Part shown: in pieces, positions 21,489 through 30,057 of the stretch
Position numbering within the stretch: position 1 is the first letter of the stretch
Layout of the letters: every line of letters starts with the position of its first letter
Notes under the pieces: generated by a model
What the model was told of the DNA's origin: nothing
Seen by the model: only the letters and a program-made list of their open reading frames with translations
The model's database searches: none
Program-made: the position numbers and the translations under genes
NCBI RefSeq assembly: GCF_000374445.1
Contig: NZ_KB894406.1
Location: 124,001 to 188,000, forward strand
Direction: 5' to 3'
From: Actinokineospora enzanensis DSM 44649
Lineage (GTDB): Bacteria > Actinomycetota > Actinomycetes > Mycobacteriales > Pseudonocardiaceae
Length of the DNA stretch: 64,000 nucleotides

Positions 21489-22240
21489 GCGGGTTCGCTT
21501 CGGCGTTACGGGAACGTCGCCGGATGATCGGCACCTGGGTCGTCACGGACAACGCCATCGGCGCGGAATCGTTGGCGGGCCTGGGTTTCGACTTCCTCTG
21601 TGTGGACGGTCAACATGGACTGTTGGACGAACGCGCCTGGCTGACCGTGTTGACGCACATCGCCACCCGCGACGGCGCCGTGGGCATCGCCCGCGTGCCG
21701 GGCAACGACGCGGTGACCATCGGCCGGGCGCTCGACCTGGGCGCCGAGGCCGTCGTGGTGCCGATGATCGACAACGCCGCCCAGGCCGCGGCGGCCGCCC
21801 GTGCCTGCCGCTACGTGCCCGAGGGGAACCGCAGCTACGGGCCGATGCGGGCGGAACCGCGCGGCGCAGGCACGCCCGCCGAGGCGAACGGCCGGGTCGC
21901 CTGCGTGGTGATGATCGAGACCGCCGAGGCGCTGGCCGACATCGACGCCGTCTGCGCGGTCGACGGGATCGACGGTGTCCTGGTGGGACCGTTCGACCTC
22001 ACCCTGGCCCTGGGCGGCACCGGTTTCGGCGACCCGGCCGTCGCCGACCGCCTGACCGAGGCCCTGGACCGGGTGGCTGCGGCCGCCGAGCGGGCCGGGA
22101 TCGCGGCGGGCGTGCACTGCCCGGACGCGGCCACCGCCGCCAAGCGCCTGGCGGACGGATTCACCTTCGCCACCGTGTCCTGCGACCTGATGCTGCTGGA
22201 GGAGGCGGCGACCGCGGCATTACGCGGCGTGCGCGGCTGA
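21485..22240 (+). CDS. HpcH/HpaI-family aldolase (SbnG-like candidate)
   Basis: A 251-residue (beta/alpha)8 class II aldolase. Visible family residues are the His in DGQHGLLD, Arg in GIARVPGND, metal Glu in VMIETAEA and metal Asp in VGPFDLTLALG. The family makes or cleaves 2-oxo acid aldols with pyruvate or oxaloacetate; SbnG of staphyloferrin B biosynthesis uses the fold as a citrate synthase. GTG 21485 overlaps the PLP gene (GTGA). It carries two TTA codons (21506-21508, the eighth codon, and 22220-22222), which would make translation depend on the rare leucyl tRNA. It probably builds an oxygenated acid unit for the same product. Confidence 0.85.
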   Translation: MSGFASALRERRRMIGTWVVTDNAIGAESLAGLGFDFLCVDGQHGLLDERAWLTVLTHIATRDGAVGIARVPGNDAVTIGRALDLGAEAVVVPMIDNAAQAAAAARACRYVPEGNRSYGPMRAEPRGAGTPAEANGRVACVVMIETAEALADIDAVCAVDGIDGVLVGPFDLTLALGGTGFGDPAVADRLTEALDRVAAAAERAGIAAGVHCPDAATAAKRLADGFTFATVSCDLMLLEEAATAALRGVRG

Positions 22241-22329
22241 TCCCACCCGCGCGGGACCGTCGGCCCATGACGCGGGGAAACGACCGGACGAGCATGGTCC
22301 GCAGACCCAGTCTGGCGAAAGGACACACC

Positions 22330-23220
22330 GTGGCAGGCTTCGACATCCACCGGATCGGCGGCCGTATCGGCGCGGAGGTCGTCGGCGTCGACCCCGGTGG
22401 CCCGCTCGCCGACGACGTCGTCCGCGACCTCAACGCGGCCCTGCTGGCGCACAAGGCGTTGGTGTTCCGCGGCGCGAACCTCACCGACGAGTCCCAACTG
22501 GAGTTCGCCGCCCGCTTCGGCCCGCTGACCAAGGCCCACCCGACCGGCGTGCCCTCGGTGGACGGAAAGCCGGAGGTACTGCCGATCGACGGCGACGACC
22601 ACCGGGCCAACCACTGGCACACCGACTGCACGTTCGTGCGCACCCCGCCCAAGGCCAGCACCCTGCGCGGCATCGTCATCCCCGCGTACGGCGGCAACAC
22701 GCTGATCGCCAACCAGGCCGCCGCCTACCTCGACCTGCCCCGCGAACTGCGCGAGCTGGCCGACAAGCTGTGGGCGGTGCACACCAACGACGCAGGCCAG
22801 CCACTGCTGTCGACCGACCGCGCGGACGAGTACCGCAAGATGTTCCTGGCCACCATCTACAAGTCCGTCCATCCGGTCGTCCGCGTGCACCCGGAGTCGG
22901 GCGAGCGCGGCCTGTTCGTCAGCGGCTTCGCCCAGCAGCTGGTCGGGTACTCCATCAGCGAGTCCCGCGCCATCCTGGACATGCTCCAGCGCTACGTCAT
23001 CCGCCCGGAGAACGTCCTGCGCGTCCGCTGGACCCCGGGCGACCTCGTCCTGTTCGACAACCGCAACACCCAGCACTACGGCCCCGACGACTACGACGAC
23101 CAGCCCCGCATGCTTCACCGCGTCACCATCGCCGGGGATGTGCCGGTCGGTGTCGACGGCGGCAAGAGCTACCTGCTCGAAGGCGACGACGCCGCGCACT
23201 ACACACCCCCGGTGGAATGA
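22330..23220 (+). CDS. TauD/TfdA-family Fe(II)/2-oxoglutarate dioxygenase
   Basis: A 296-residue dioxygenase. The iron facial triad is visible as HTD in NHWHTDCTF and the distal His in MLHRVTIAGD, with the following Arg for 2-oxoglutarate; LVLFDNRNTQHYG is the family's C-terminal strand. I choose GTG 22330, which follows GCGAAAGGA, over an ATG at 22267 without a ribosome site. It most likely hydroxylates or desaturates an amino acid or the assembled peptide. The 90-bp gap before it is the widest within the run from 17224 to 24481. Confidence 0.9.
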   Translation: MAGFDIHRIGGRIGAEVVGVDPGGPLADDVVRDLNAALLAHKALVFRGANLTDESQLEFAARFGPLTKAHPTGVPSVDGKPEVLPIDGDDHRANHWHTDCTFVRTPPKASTLRGIVIPAYGGNTLIANQAAAYLDLPRELRELADKLWAVHTNDAGQPLLSTDRADEYRKMFLATIYKSVHPVVRVHPESGERGLFVSGFAQQLVGYSISESRAILDMLQRYVIRPENVLRVRWTPGDLVLFDNRNTQHYGPDDYDDQPRMLHRVTIAGDVPVGVDGGKSYLLEGDDAAHYTPPVE

Positions 23221-23236
23221 CGACAGCGAGGACCGC

Positions 23237-24481
23237 ATGACCAGATCGTTGGCCGACCGCCTGGCCCTGCCGTCCATCCGCGGCCACGGCGGCCTGGTCG
23301 CCGCCCTCGCCGTGGACAGCGTCGGCACCGGCCTGTTCATGCCCTTCGGCGTCGTCTACTTCCTCTACACCACGGACCTGACCCTGCCCGTGGTCGGCGT
23401 CAGCCTCACCATCGCCCGCCTCCTGGCCATCCCGATGTCCCTCGTGGTCGGCCCGCTGATCGACCGCTACGGCGCCCGCGCGGTGCTGGTGTGGGGCAAC
23501 CTGGTGGGCGCGGCGGCGTTCGCGGGCTACCTGTTGGCCGACACCGTGTGGCTGGTCGTCGTGGTGACCTTCCTGGCGGGCGCGGGCCAGAGCACCTTCT
23601 GGACGGCGATCCGCACTCTGGTGGGAACGGTGATCCCGGCCCCACAACGCACGAGCTGGTTCGCCTTGCAGTCGATGACCCGCAACGCGGGCTTCGGCCT
23701 GGGCGGTCTCATCGGCGCGGTCGCGGTGGGGTCGGGCAGCCAGTGGGTGTACTACCTGTTCGCGGGCCTGAACGCGGCCAGTTTCGTGCTGGCGGCTTTT
23801 CTGGTGCTGCGGTGGCGGACTCCGGATGCGGCGGGGGAGTCCGCTCGACAGAGTGGGTCGAACCCGTTCGGGGGCTATCGACAGCTGGTCCGAGATCGTG
23901 CCCTGGCGATGGTGACCGCGGTGAACCTGGCGTTTGTCATGTGCGCCAACGTTCTCACGATCCTGTTGGTCGTCTATGTGACACAGGAGCTGCACCAGCC
24001 GCCGTGGGTGGGCGGTGCGTTGTTCACGGTGAACACGGTTCTGGTGTCGACGACCCAGACTCTGACTACCCGGGCCCTGCGCGCCTTGTCCCATCCGGCT
24101 GTGTTGCGGTTGGCGTCGGTGCTGTGGGCGGGGTCGTTCGCGTTGATGTGGTTGATGTCGGTGGTGCCTGAGTGGATGGTGATCCCGGGGATGTTCATCG
24201 CGCTGGTGACCTTCACGGTGGCGGAGATGGCGCAGGATCCGATCCTGAACACACTCCTGTCGGAGATCTCCCCACCCGGCATGACCGGCCGCTACATGGC
24301 GGCGTTCCAGTTGTCGTGGAGCTTCGGGGGAGCGGTGGCGCCGTTCCTCCTCACCTGGCTACTCTCCCTCGGCCTCGCGACGACCTGGCTCACCATGATC
24401 GTGATCTGCCTGGCCGCCGTCCTGGGCACCACCCGCCTCAAGCTCCCGACCACGGAACCCGGTCAGGCAAAATCCGGTTAA
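23237..24481 (+). CDS. MFS exporter of the ATP-grasp cluster
   Basis: A 414-residue 12-TMS-type major facilitator with many hydrophobic segments; the LVVGPLIDRYGARAVLVWGNL loop between helices 2 and 3 is the MFS motif A. ATG 23237 follows GCGAGGA and lies 16 bp after the dioxygenase, so it closes the operon. The likely role is export of the peptide-like product. Its 3' half uses more T-rich and less GC-biased codons than the genes before it. Confidence 0.87.
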   Translation: MTRSLADRLALPSIRGHGGLVAALAVDSVGTGLFMPFGVVYFLYTTDLTLPVVGVSLTIARLLAIPMSLVVGPLIDRYGARAVLVWGNLVGAAAFAGYLLADTVWLVVVVTFLAGAGQSTFWTAIRTLVGTVIPAPQRTSWFALQSMTRNAGFGLGGLIGAVAVGSGSQWVYYLFAGLNAASFVLAAFLVLRWRTPDAAGESARQSGSNPFGGYRQLVRDRALAMVTAVNLAFVMCANVLTILLVVYVTQELHQPPWVGGALFTVNTVLVSTTQTLTTRALRALSHPAVLRLASVLWAGSFALMWLMSVVPEWMVIPGMFIALVTFTVAEMAQDPILNTLLSEISPPGMTGRYMAAFQLSWSFGGAVAPFLLTWLLSLGLATTWLTMIVICLAAVLGTTRLKLPTTEPGQAKSG

Positions 24482-24527
24482 CCTCTCGCTTGCCACCCCC
24501 TGGCCCGCCTGTCCCTATCGTGCCGAT

Positions 24528-25409
24528 GTGACCCACCTGAGCTACCTGGAAGCCATCGTGGTCGGCGCGTTCCAGGGCGTAACCGAACTGTTCCCGGTCT
24601 CCAGCCTGGGCCACAGCATCCTCATCCCGGCCATCATCGGCGGCCGCTGGGCGGAAGACCTCTCCGTCTCCACGCCGGAGTCCCCCTACCTGGCCTTCAT
24701 CGTCGGCCTGCACGTGGCCACCGCCGCCGCGCTGCTGGTCTTCTTCTGGCGGGACTGGGTCCGCATCGTCGGCGGCCTGGTCTCGTCGGTCCGCCACCGC
24801 CGGGTCACCACGCCGGACGAACGCCTGGCCTGGCTGCTCATCATCGGCACCATCCCGGTCGGTGTCTGCGGCCTGCTCCTGGAACACCTCTTCCGGACCA
24901 CCCTGGGCAAACCCATCCCGGCCGCCGCGTTCCTCATCACCAACGGCCTGCTCCTCCTCCTGGGCGAACGCCTTCGCCGCCGCACCGAACCGCAGGCCCC
25001 CGCGCCGACCGACCAGGACACCCGGCTGAGCACCATGACCACCAAGTCCGGCCTCCTCATCGGCACCGCCCAGGTACTGGCCCTCCTGCCCGGCCTGAGC
25101 CGCTCCGGCCTCACCATGATCACCGGCCTGGTGCGCGGTCTGTCCCATGAGGACGCCGCCCGCTTTTCCTTCCTGCTTTCCACCCCGGTCATCCTGGCGG
25201 CGGGCCTGCTCAAGATCCCCGACCTCTTCGGTCCGCTCGGTGCGGGCATCGGTGGTCAGGTCATCGCGGGCAGCATCGCCTCCTTCGCCTCCGCCTACCT
25301 GGCCGTCAAATATCTCACCGCCTACTTCCACTCCAAAACCCTCACCCCGTTCGCCATCTACTGCGTCCTGGCCGGAACGGCGGCACTGACATGGCTATCG
25401 TTCTCCTGA
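24528..25409 (+). CDS. uppP: Undecaprenyl-diphosphatase UppP/BacA
   Basis: A 293-residue integral membrane phosphatase that recycles undecaprenyl pyrophosphate to the monophosphate carrier for cell-wall synthesis. The two family motifs are clear: FQGVTELFPVSSLGH near the N-terminus and LPGLSRSGLTM in the second half. GTG 24528 lies 46 bp after the exporter on the same strand. Extra UppP gives bacitracin resistance in other bacteria, so a self-protection role for the neighbouring cluster is possible; it may equally be an unrelated housekeeping copy. Confidence 0.93.
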   Translation: MTHLSYLEAIVVGAFQGVTELFPVSSLGHSILIPAIIGGRWAEDLSVSTPESPYLAFIVGLHVATAAALLVFFWRDWVRIVGGLVSSVRHRRVTTPDERLAWLLIIGTIPVGVCGLLLEHLFRTTLGKPIPAAAFLITNGLLLLLGERLRRRTEPQAPAPTDQDTRLSTMTTKSGLLIGTAQVLALLPGLSRSGLTMITGLVRGLSHEDAARFSFLLSTPVILAAGLLKIPDLFGPLGAGIGGQVIAGSIASFASAYLAVKYLTAYFHSKTLTPFAIYCVLAGTAALTWLSFS

Positions 25410-25481
25410 CCACCGGCGGCAACACGAAAAGAACCGGCGAGCCGTCCGGCGCGACAACCCCTTCACCCCCACACTGACCCA

Positions 25482-26678
25482 GTGCGAAAACGCATCATCC
25501 TTCTGGCCCTGGCCGCGGCCATCCTCGCCACCACCCTCTTCGGCCTCCCCCTTGCCCTGAGCATCGCCAAGTACTACCTCCACAACGAACGCGCGGAACT
25601 CGAACGCGTAGCCGCCCGGGTGGCCATCTCCCGCACCACCATCCCCGCAGAGTTCCAAGACGACACCATCGCCTGGTACAGCCCATCCGGCATCCGCACC
25701 CTCGGCTCCGGCCCACCCACCGCCGACCAGGCCGTCCAGGAGGCAACCGAGCACAACGAGGTGACCCACCACACCACGACCACCGAAATGGTCGTAGCCG
25801 TCCCAGCGGAAACCGGCACGGTCCGCGTCGCCACCCCCATAGGCGAGGTAATCCGCCAGACCGGTCTCACCTGGCTGGCGATGACCGTCCTGGCCGCGCT
25901 GGCCCTGACCCTCTCCTGGCTGGCGGCCCGTCGCATGGCCGCCAGACTCGCCCACCCGCTCGAAACCCTCACCACCGCGGCCCGATCCCTCGGCAATGGC
26001 GACTTCACGGTGCGAACCGCTCGAACCGGCATTCCCGAAATAGATTCCGTAGGCGCCTCCCTCGATTCCACCGCCCACCGCCTGGGCGAAACCCTCGACC
26101 GAGAACGCGCCTTCTCCGCCAACGCCTCCCACCAGCTCCGCACCCCCTTGACCGGCCTCCGCCTACAACTGGAGTCCGCCCTCCAAGACCCCCACACCGA
26201 CCCCTACGACACCATCCGCGCCTGCCTGGAGACCACCGACCGCCTGGAGCGCACAGTCGACGACCTCCTCACCCTCGCCCGCGCAACTCCCACGGCCGCG
26301 GAAACCGACCTCCCCACCCTCCTGGCCGAGACCCGCACCGCCTGGGAGGCCCACCACGACCGCCCCCTCCACATCACCGCCCACGGCGCCCCCGACCCCC
26401 ACGCCTCCTCCGCCGCCGTCCGTCAGATCCTGCAGGTCCTCCTCGACAACGCCCAGACCCACGGCACCGGCGCCGTCACGATCACCGCCCGCGACGCGGG
26501 CGAGACCCTCGCCATCGACGTCGCCGACGAGGGCGCCTTCCCCGACCTGGACCCGTTCGCCCCCGGCGACGGCATCGGCCTCCCGCTCGCCCGCCGTCTC
26601 GCCGAGGCCGAGGGCGGCCGCCTGGTCCTGGCCTCGACCACCCCGACCAGGTTCACCCTGCTCCTGCCGACCCACTAG
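25482..26678 (+). CDS. Two-component sensor histidine kinase
   Basis: A 398-residue membrane kinase: N-terminal TM segment (residues about 4-28), an extracytoplasmic part of roughly 110 residues, a second TM segment (LTWLAMTVLAALALTLSWLA), HAMP, HisKA box with ANASHQLRTPLTGLR and an ATPase domain with the LLDNAQTHG (N box) and GDGIGLPLARRLAE (G box) motifs. The stop codon TAG lies inside a palindromic repeat (26675-26750). The partner response regulator follows at 26807. It starts at a GTG 72 bp after uppP. Confidence 0.9.
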   Translation: MRKRIILLALAAAILATTLFGLPLALSIAKYYLHNERAELERVAARVAISRTTIPAEFQDDTIAWYSPSGIRTLGSGPPTADQAVQEATEHNEVTHHTTTTEMVVAVPAETGTVRVATPIGEVIRQTGLTWLAMTVLAALALTLSWLAARRMAARLAHPLETLTTAARSLGNGDFTVRTARTGIPEIDSVGASLDSTAHRLGETLDRERAFSANASHQLRTPLTGLRLQLESALQDPHTDPYDTIRACLETTDRLERTVDDLLTLARATPTAAETDLPTLLAETRTAWEAHHDRPLHITAHGAPDPHASSAAVRQILQVLLDNAQTHGTGAVTITARDAGETLAIDVADEGAFPDLDPFAPGDGIGLPLARRLAEAEGGRLVLASTTPTRFTLLLPTH

Positions 26679-26750
26679 TGGTGCGACCCGGGACGTCGAC
26701 CGCGTCTCGACCCGCCCATACCCGGCCGACATCCTGGGTCGCACCACTGG
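26675..26750. repeat. MITE/REP-like palindromic element, short copy
   Basis: Inverted arms of 25 bp (26677-26701 and 26724-26748) with 3 mismatches, beginning CTAGTGGTGCGACCC and ending GGGTCGCACCACTGG. The same arms and the internal TCTCGACCCGCCCA recur in the copy at 47172-47338, of which this looks like an internal deletion. The left end supplies the TAG stop of the histidine kinase. No ORF lies within. It also stands between the kinase and its response regulator. Confidence 0.8.
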
Positions 26751-26806
26751 ATGTTGACTTGTTGAACGACCGACCGGCGCGGGCCGACCACCACTACCCT
26801 CGGCAC

Positions 26807-27487
26807 GTGCCGCATGTGTTGCTCGTGGAGGACGACCCGACGATCGGTCAGGCCCTGGAGTCCAGCCTGCGCCTGCACGGCCACGACGTCACCTGGGTCA
26901 CCACCGGCGCCGCGGCCCTCGCCGGGCACCCGGCCGTCGACCTCGTGCTGCTCGACCTCGGCCTCCCCGATCTCGACGGCGTCGACCTCTGCCGCAGGTT
27001 GCGCGCCGTCCTGCCGCACGCCGTGCTGGTCATCCTCACCGCCCGGCAGGACGAGATGGACGTCGTCGTCGGCCTGGAGGCGGGTGCCGACGACTACCTC
27101 ACCAAGCCCGTCCGCCTCGGTGAGCTGCTCGCCCGCGTCAGCGCTCACCTGCGGCGCGGTCCCGTCGGCCTGCCCGGTCAGCCCGCCATCGCGGTCGGCG
27201 CCCTGCGCGTCGACCCGGCGGGCAGGCGGGTCAGTGTCGCGGGCCAGGAGATCCCGTTGCGCGCCAAGGAGTTCGACCTGCTGGCGCGGCTCGCCGCCGA
27301 GCCCGGCGTCGCGGTCAGCCGAGACACGCTGATGACCGAGGTCTGGGACGCGCACTGGTACGGCTCCACCAAGACCCTCGACGTCCACATCGCCGCCCTG
27401 CGCCGCAAGCTCGCCGTCAACCCGCAGACGCCGGAGATCTCCACCGTTCGCGGCCACGGGTACCGCTTGGAGCGGCCCCGGCAGTGA
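26807..27487 (+). CDS. OmpR/PhoB-family response regulator
   Basis: A 226-residue response regulator. The receiver carries the acidic pair EDD near residue 9, the phospho-acceptor Asp in LVLLDLGLPD, and Lys in LTKPVRLGELLARV. The C-terminal winged helix is RAKEFDLLARLAAEPG followed by TLDVHIAALRRKL and TVRGHGYRLE. GTG 26807 is chosen because VPHVLLVEDD matches the family N-terminus. It pairs with the kinase upstream, 128 bp away because of the repeat element. Its stop abuts the stop of the convergent MarR gene in a TGATCA overlap. Confidence 0.92.
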   Translation: MPHVLLVEDDPTIGQALESSLRLHGHDVTWVTTGAAALAGHPAVDLVLLDLGLPDLDGVDLCRRLRAVLPHAVLVILTARQDEMDVVVGLEAGADDYLTKPVRLGELLARVSAHLRRGPVGLPGQPAIAVGALRVDPAGRRVSVAGQEIPLRAKEFDLLARLAAEPGVAVSRDTLMTEVWDAHWYGSTKTLDVHIAALRRKLAVNPQTPEISTVRGHGYRLERPRQ

Positions 27488-27928
27488 TCAGCGGGAGAGG
27501 GCGGCGTGCAGGCCCTTGCGGAGGATTTCCAGCTGACCCTCGTCCAGATGCCCCAACGGTCCCGCGGCGGCGGTCAGCGAGCGCATGAAGTCCACGCGCA
27601 GGCGTTCGCCCTCCGCGGTGAGCATGAGGGCCTTGACCCGGCGGTCGACCTGGTCGGGCCTGCGGATGACGGCGGCGCGGTCCTGCAGGCGGTCGATCAG
27701 CGTGGTCAGGTTCGACGGGTCGTACCGGAGGCGTTCGGCGAGCTTGCGCATCGGGACCGCCTCGCCGGGTTCGAGCGCCATCAGCACCTTCGTCTGCGCC
27801 CCGGTCAGGCCCAACCGGGCCGCGCACGCCGCGAAGTCGTCCTGCAGGCGGTCGGCGACCGCCAGCAGCAGTCGGGACACGTCCTGGACCAGGCGGAGGT
27901 GCTCCGTCGGGGAATCGGCGGCGGTCAC
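27488..27928 (-). CDS. MarR-family transcriptional regulator
   Basis: A 146-residue MarR protein: LTGAQTKVLMALEPGEAVPMRKLAERLRYDPSNLTTLIDRLQ is the winged HTH and RRPDQVDRRVKALMLTAEGE the wing. Convergent with the response regulator with zero spacing. The start is a GTG at 27928. No divergent partner gene lies directly upstream (about 200 bp of non-coding sequence and the end of an SDR gene), so its target is unclear. Confidence 0.88.
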   Translation of the reverse strand: MTAADSPTEHLRLVQDVSRLLLAVADRLQDDFAACAARLGLTGAQTKVLMALEPGEAVPMRKLAERLRYDPSNLTTLIDRLQDRAAVIRRPDQVDRRVKALMLTAEGERLRVDFMRSLTAAAGPLGHLDEGQLEILRKGLHAALSR

Positions 27929-28083
27929 CCGTCAACAGTAACGCCCCCGACCTGGCCGGGCCGGGTCAATGGTTGTCCTATATGGACCGACCGGGCCGCT
28001 TCGCGCCGGGATAACGGCAGGTCAGCGTCGAGCGGAAGCGCGCGTGGTGAACGGGCACTTCGGGAGCGTGGCAGTGGGTGCCC

Positions 28084-28100
28084 ACGGGAGTCGCTCCCGT
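28084..28100 (-). terminator. Short hairpin after the SDR gene
   Basis: ACGGGAG (28084-28090) and CTCCCGT (28094-28100) form a 7-bp stem with a 3-nt loop about 33 bp beyond the SDR stop on the minus strand. It is the only compact hairpin in the 27929-28132 gap and may end the SDR transcript. Confidence 0.4.
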
Positions 28101-28132
28101 ATGCGAACTCGCCGGTCTGGCAAGCGAACCCG

Positions 28133-28945
28133 TCAGAGCCCGGGCGCGCCGGTCAGTTCGAGGCTGCGCCGCCACAACAGTTCCCGCGCCTCCCGGTCGT
28201 AGGCCTGCGAGTCGGCCGTGCTCTCGGCCAGTCGGTCGAAGAACGCGCCGCTGGTGTCCGCTACGTCCGGGTCGACGGCCAGCCGCCGGACGGCGTTCAC
28301 GCCAACCGAGAGCTCCTCCAGGTGGCTGCCGCGCTCCAGCAGCACCATCTTCGTCGGCATGTACGTGGCCGGGTGCAGGCTGTTGACCGTGACCTCGGCC
28401 GCGGGCACGCGCTCGGCCAGCGAGATGCCGAACATGATCTGGGCGAGCTTGCTCTGGCAGTACGCGCGCGATCCGTCGTAGCCGCGTTCGAGCATGAGGT
28501 TGTCGAAGTCGAGCGCCCGCTGGCCCAACGACGACACCAGCACCACCCGCGCCGGGGACGACGCGCGCAGCAGCGGGAGCAGCTCCAGGGTGAGCAGGAA
28601 CCCGGCCAGGTGGTTGACCGCGAACCGCAGCTCGTGGCCGTCCGCGCTGACCCGGCGGTCCCGCCCGTCCGGCTCGCCGCCGCCGATCCCGGCGTTGACG
28701 ACCAGCACGTCGAGCCGGTCGGTGGCGGCGCGGGTGTCGGCCGCCAGCGCGCGGACCTGGTCCAGCTCGGCGAGGTCCGCCCGCAGCCGGTCGCCCGCCG
28801 GGATGCCGAGCTCCACGCCCACCCGGTCGAGCCGTGCGGTGTCGCGGCCGTGTGCCAGCACGCGGTGCCCCTCGCGCGCGAGCGCCTCGGCCAGTCCACG
28901 GCCGAGCCCGTCGGTCGCGCCGGTGATCAGGATCGTCTTGGTCAC
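28133..28945 (-). CDS. Short-chain dehydrogenase/reductase
   Basis: A 270-residue classical SDR with the nucleotide-binding TGATDGLGRG at the N-terminus, NAGIGG, catalytic Ser in VVLVSSLG and the Tyr-Lys pair in AYCQSK. The family resembles retinol-dehydrogenase-like SDRs with a long substrate loop. The substrate is not deducible. It is followed 46 bp upstream on the same strand by the polysaccharide deacetylase, so the two may share a transcript. Confidence 0.87.
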   Translation of the reverse strand: MTKTILITGATDGLGRGLAEALAREGHRVLAHGRDTARLDRVGVELGIPAGDRLRADLAELDQVRALAADTRAATDRLDVLVVNAGIGGGEPDGRDRRVSADGHELRFAVNHLAGFLLTLELLPLLRASSPARVVLVSSLGQRALDFDNLMLERGYDGSRAYCQSKLAQIMFGISLAERVPAAEVTVNSLHPATYMPTKMVLLERGSHLEELSVGVNAVRRLAVDPDVADTSGAFFDRLAESTADSQAYDREARELLWRRSLELTGAPGL

Positions 28946-28991
28946 GGGTACGACCCTACCCCCGGGGCCGACACTCCACTGTGGACACCGC

Positions 28992-29819
28992 TCAGCGCCG
29001 CGGCCGGTCGGTGCCGAACATCTCGTCCAGGGTCACCGGCACGAGGGCGCGTTCCTTGAGCAGGTCCTGGATCTGGCCGAACAGGCCCAGCACGGTCGGG
29101 TGGTTGGCGTGCCCGAGCATGATCGTGCCCGGGGTGAGGTACTTGCGCGCCTGGTCCATCAGGAACTCCGGGGTGATCGCCTCGGAGTCGCTGTAGGAGC
29201 CGTTCCACAGGACCATGCTGGTGAACCCGCTCCGGGTGGCGACGGCGTCGACGCGCGGGTTGTGGAACCCGAACGGCGGGCGGTAGTACGGGCGGGTGGT
29301 GGTGCCGAAGGTGCTGTTCACCCACTGTTCATTGCGGTCCAGCTCGCCCTCGATCTGGTGGTCGTTGAGCTTGCGCAGGTCGGGGTGGCTGAACGTGTGG
29401 TTCATGATCTGCACCTGGCCGCGCTCGACCAACGGCCTCAGCGTGGCCGCCTGCGGCGCCCAGGCGTGCGCGTACGTCCCGTTCGGACTGAACGTGAGGT
29501 GGATGCCGGTGCGGCGGGCGAAGTCGACGTACCCGGCCACGCAGTCGTCGCAGTAGCCGTCGTCGACGGTGAGGGCGATGTCGTGGGTGCCCGCCGGGCC
29601 GCGGGTGACCTTGCCCGCCTGCGCGGTCTGGCCGTGCTTGCGCGACGACGGGCTCGGCGTGGCGACCGGGTCGGAGGACGGGGGCGGGGCGGCGGTGGGG
29701 TCGGTGGTGTTCGTGGGCCGATCGGGGTTCGTGGCGCACCCGGCCACCGTGGTGGCGAGTCCGAGACCGAGCATTCCGAGAAACGACCGGCGGTTCAGGC
29801 CGTGGGCGGGGCATCGCAC
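28992..29819 (-). CDS. Secreted polysaccharide deacetylase (NodB domain), Tat/lipoprotein-like
   Basis: About 275 residues from GTG 29819, chosen so that the signal sequence sits at the N-terminus: twin-Arg NRRSFLGMLGLGLATTVAGC, with a lipobox-like Cys. A Thr/Pro/Ser-rich linker follows, then the NodB domain with TVDDGYCDD (motif 1) and HTFSHPD (motif 2 zinc His pair). Family members remove N-acetyl groups from peptidoglycan or chitin-like polymers. It is divergent from a secreted peptidase-like hydrolase. The frame is open up to 29891, but the upstream part has no secretion signal. Confidence 0.85.
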   Translation of the reverse strand: MRCPAHGLNRRSFLGMLGLGLATTVAGCATNPDRPTNTTDPTAAPPPSSDPVATPSPSSRKHGQTAQAGKVTRGPAGTHDIALTVDDGYCDDCVAGYVDFARRTGIHLTFSPNGTYAHAWAPQAATLRPLVERGQVQIMNHTFSHPDLRKLNDHQIEGELDRNEQWVNSTFGTTTRPYYRPPFGFHNPRVDAVATRSGFTSMVLWNGSYSDSEAITPEFLMDQARKYLTPGTIMLGHANHPTVLGLFGQIQDLLKERALVPVTLDEMFGTDRPRR

Positions 29820-30057
29820 CGGTTCACGGTAGAGCACCGAGGGCGGGCCGGGGCGGCCGGGTGGAGCTTGGGAATCCGATGACGAAGCCATTACCGGTGC
29901 TGTGCGGTCGATCCCGACCGTCCACAGTGGTCATTTGGGGGTTTGGGAGTGCGCTCACCCGGTCGGGGCTGTGTCCAGGTCCGTGACGGCGCGGCGGCGG
30001 ACCGGTATACAGAACCCGATCACTGGGGTGTTTTGTCGGATCGGAAAGGTTTCTCCC

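Noticed and set aside
27960-28132. A structured stretch considered as a tRNA
   Set aside because: No TTCGA-type T-loop or acceptor stem pairing; only a 7-bp hairpin is present, better read as a terminator.
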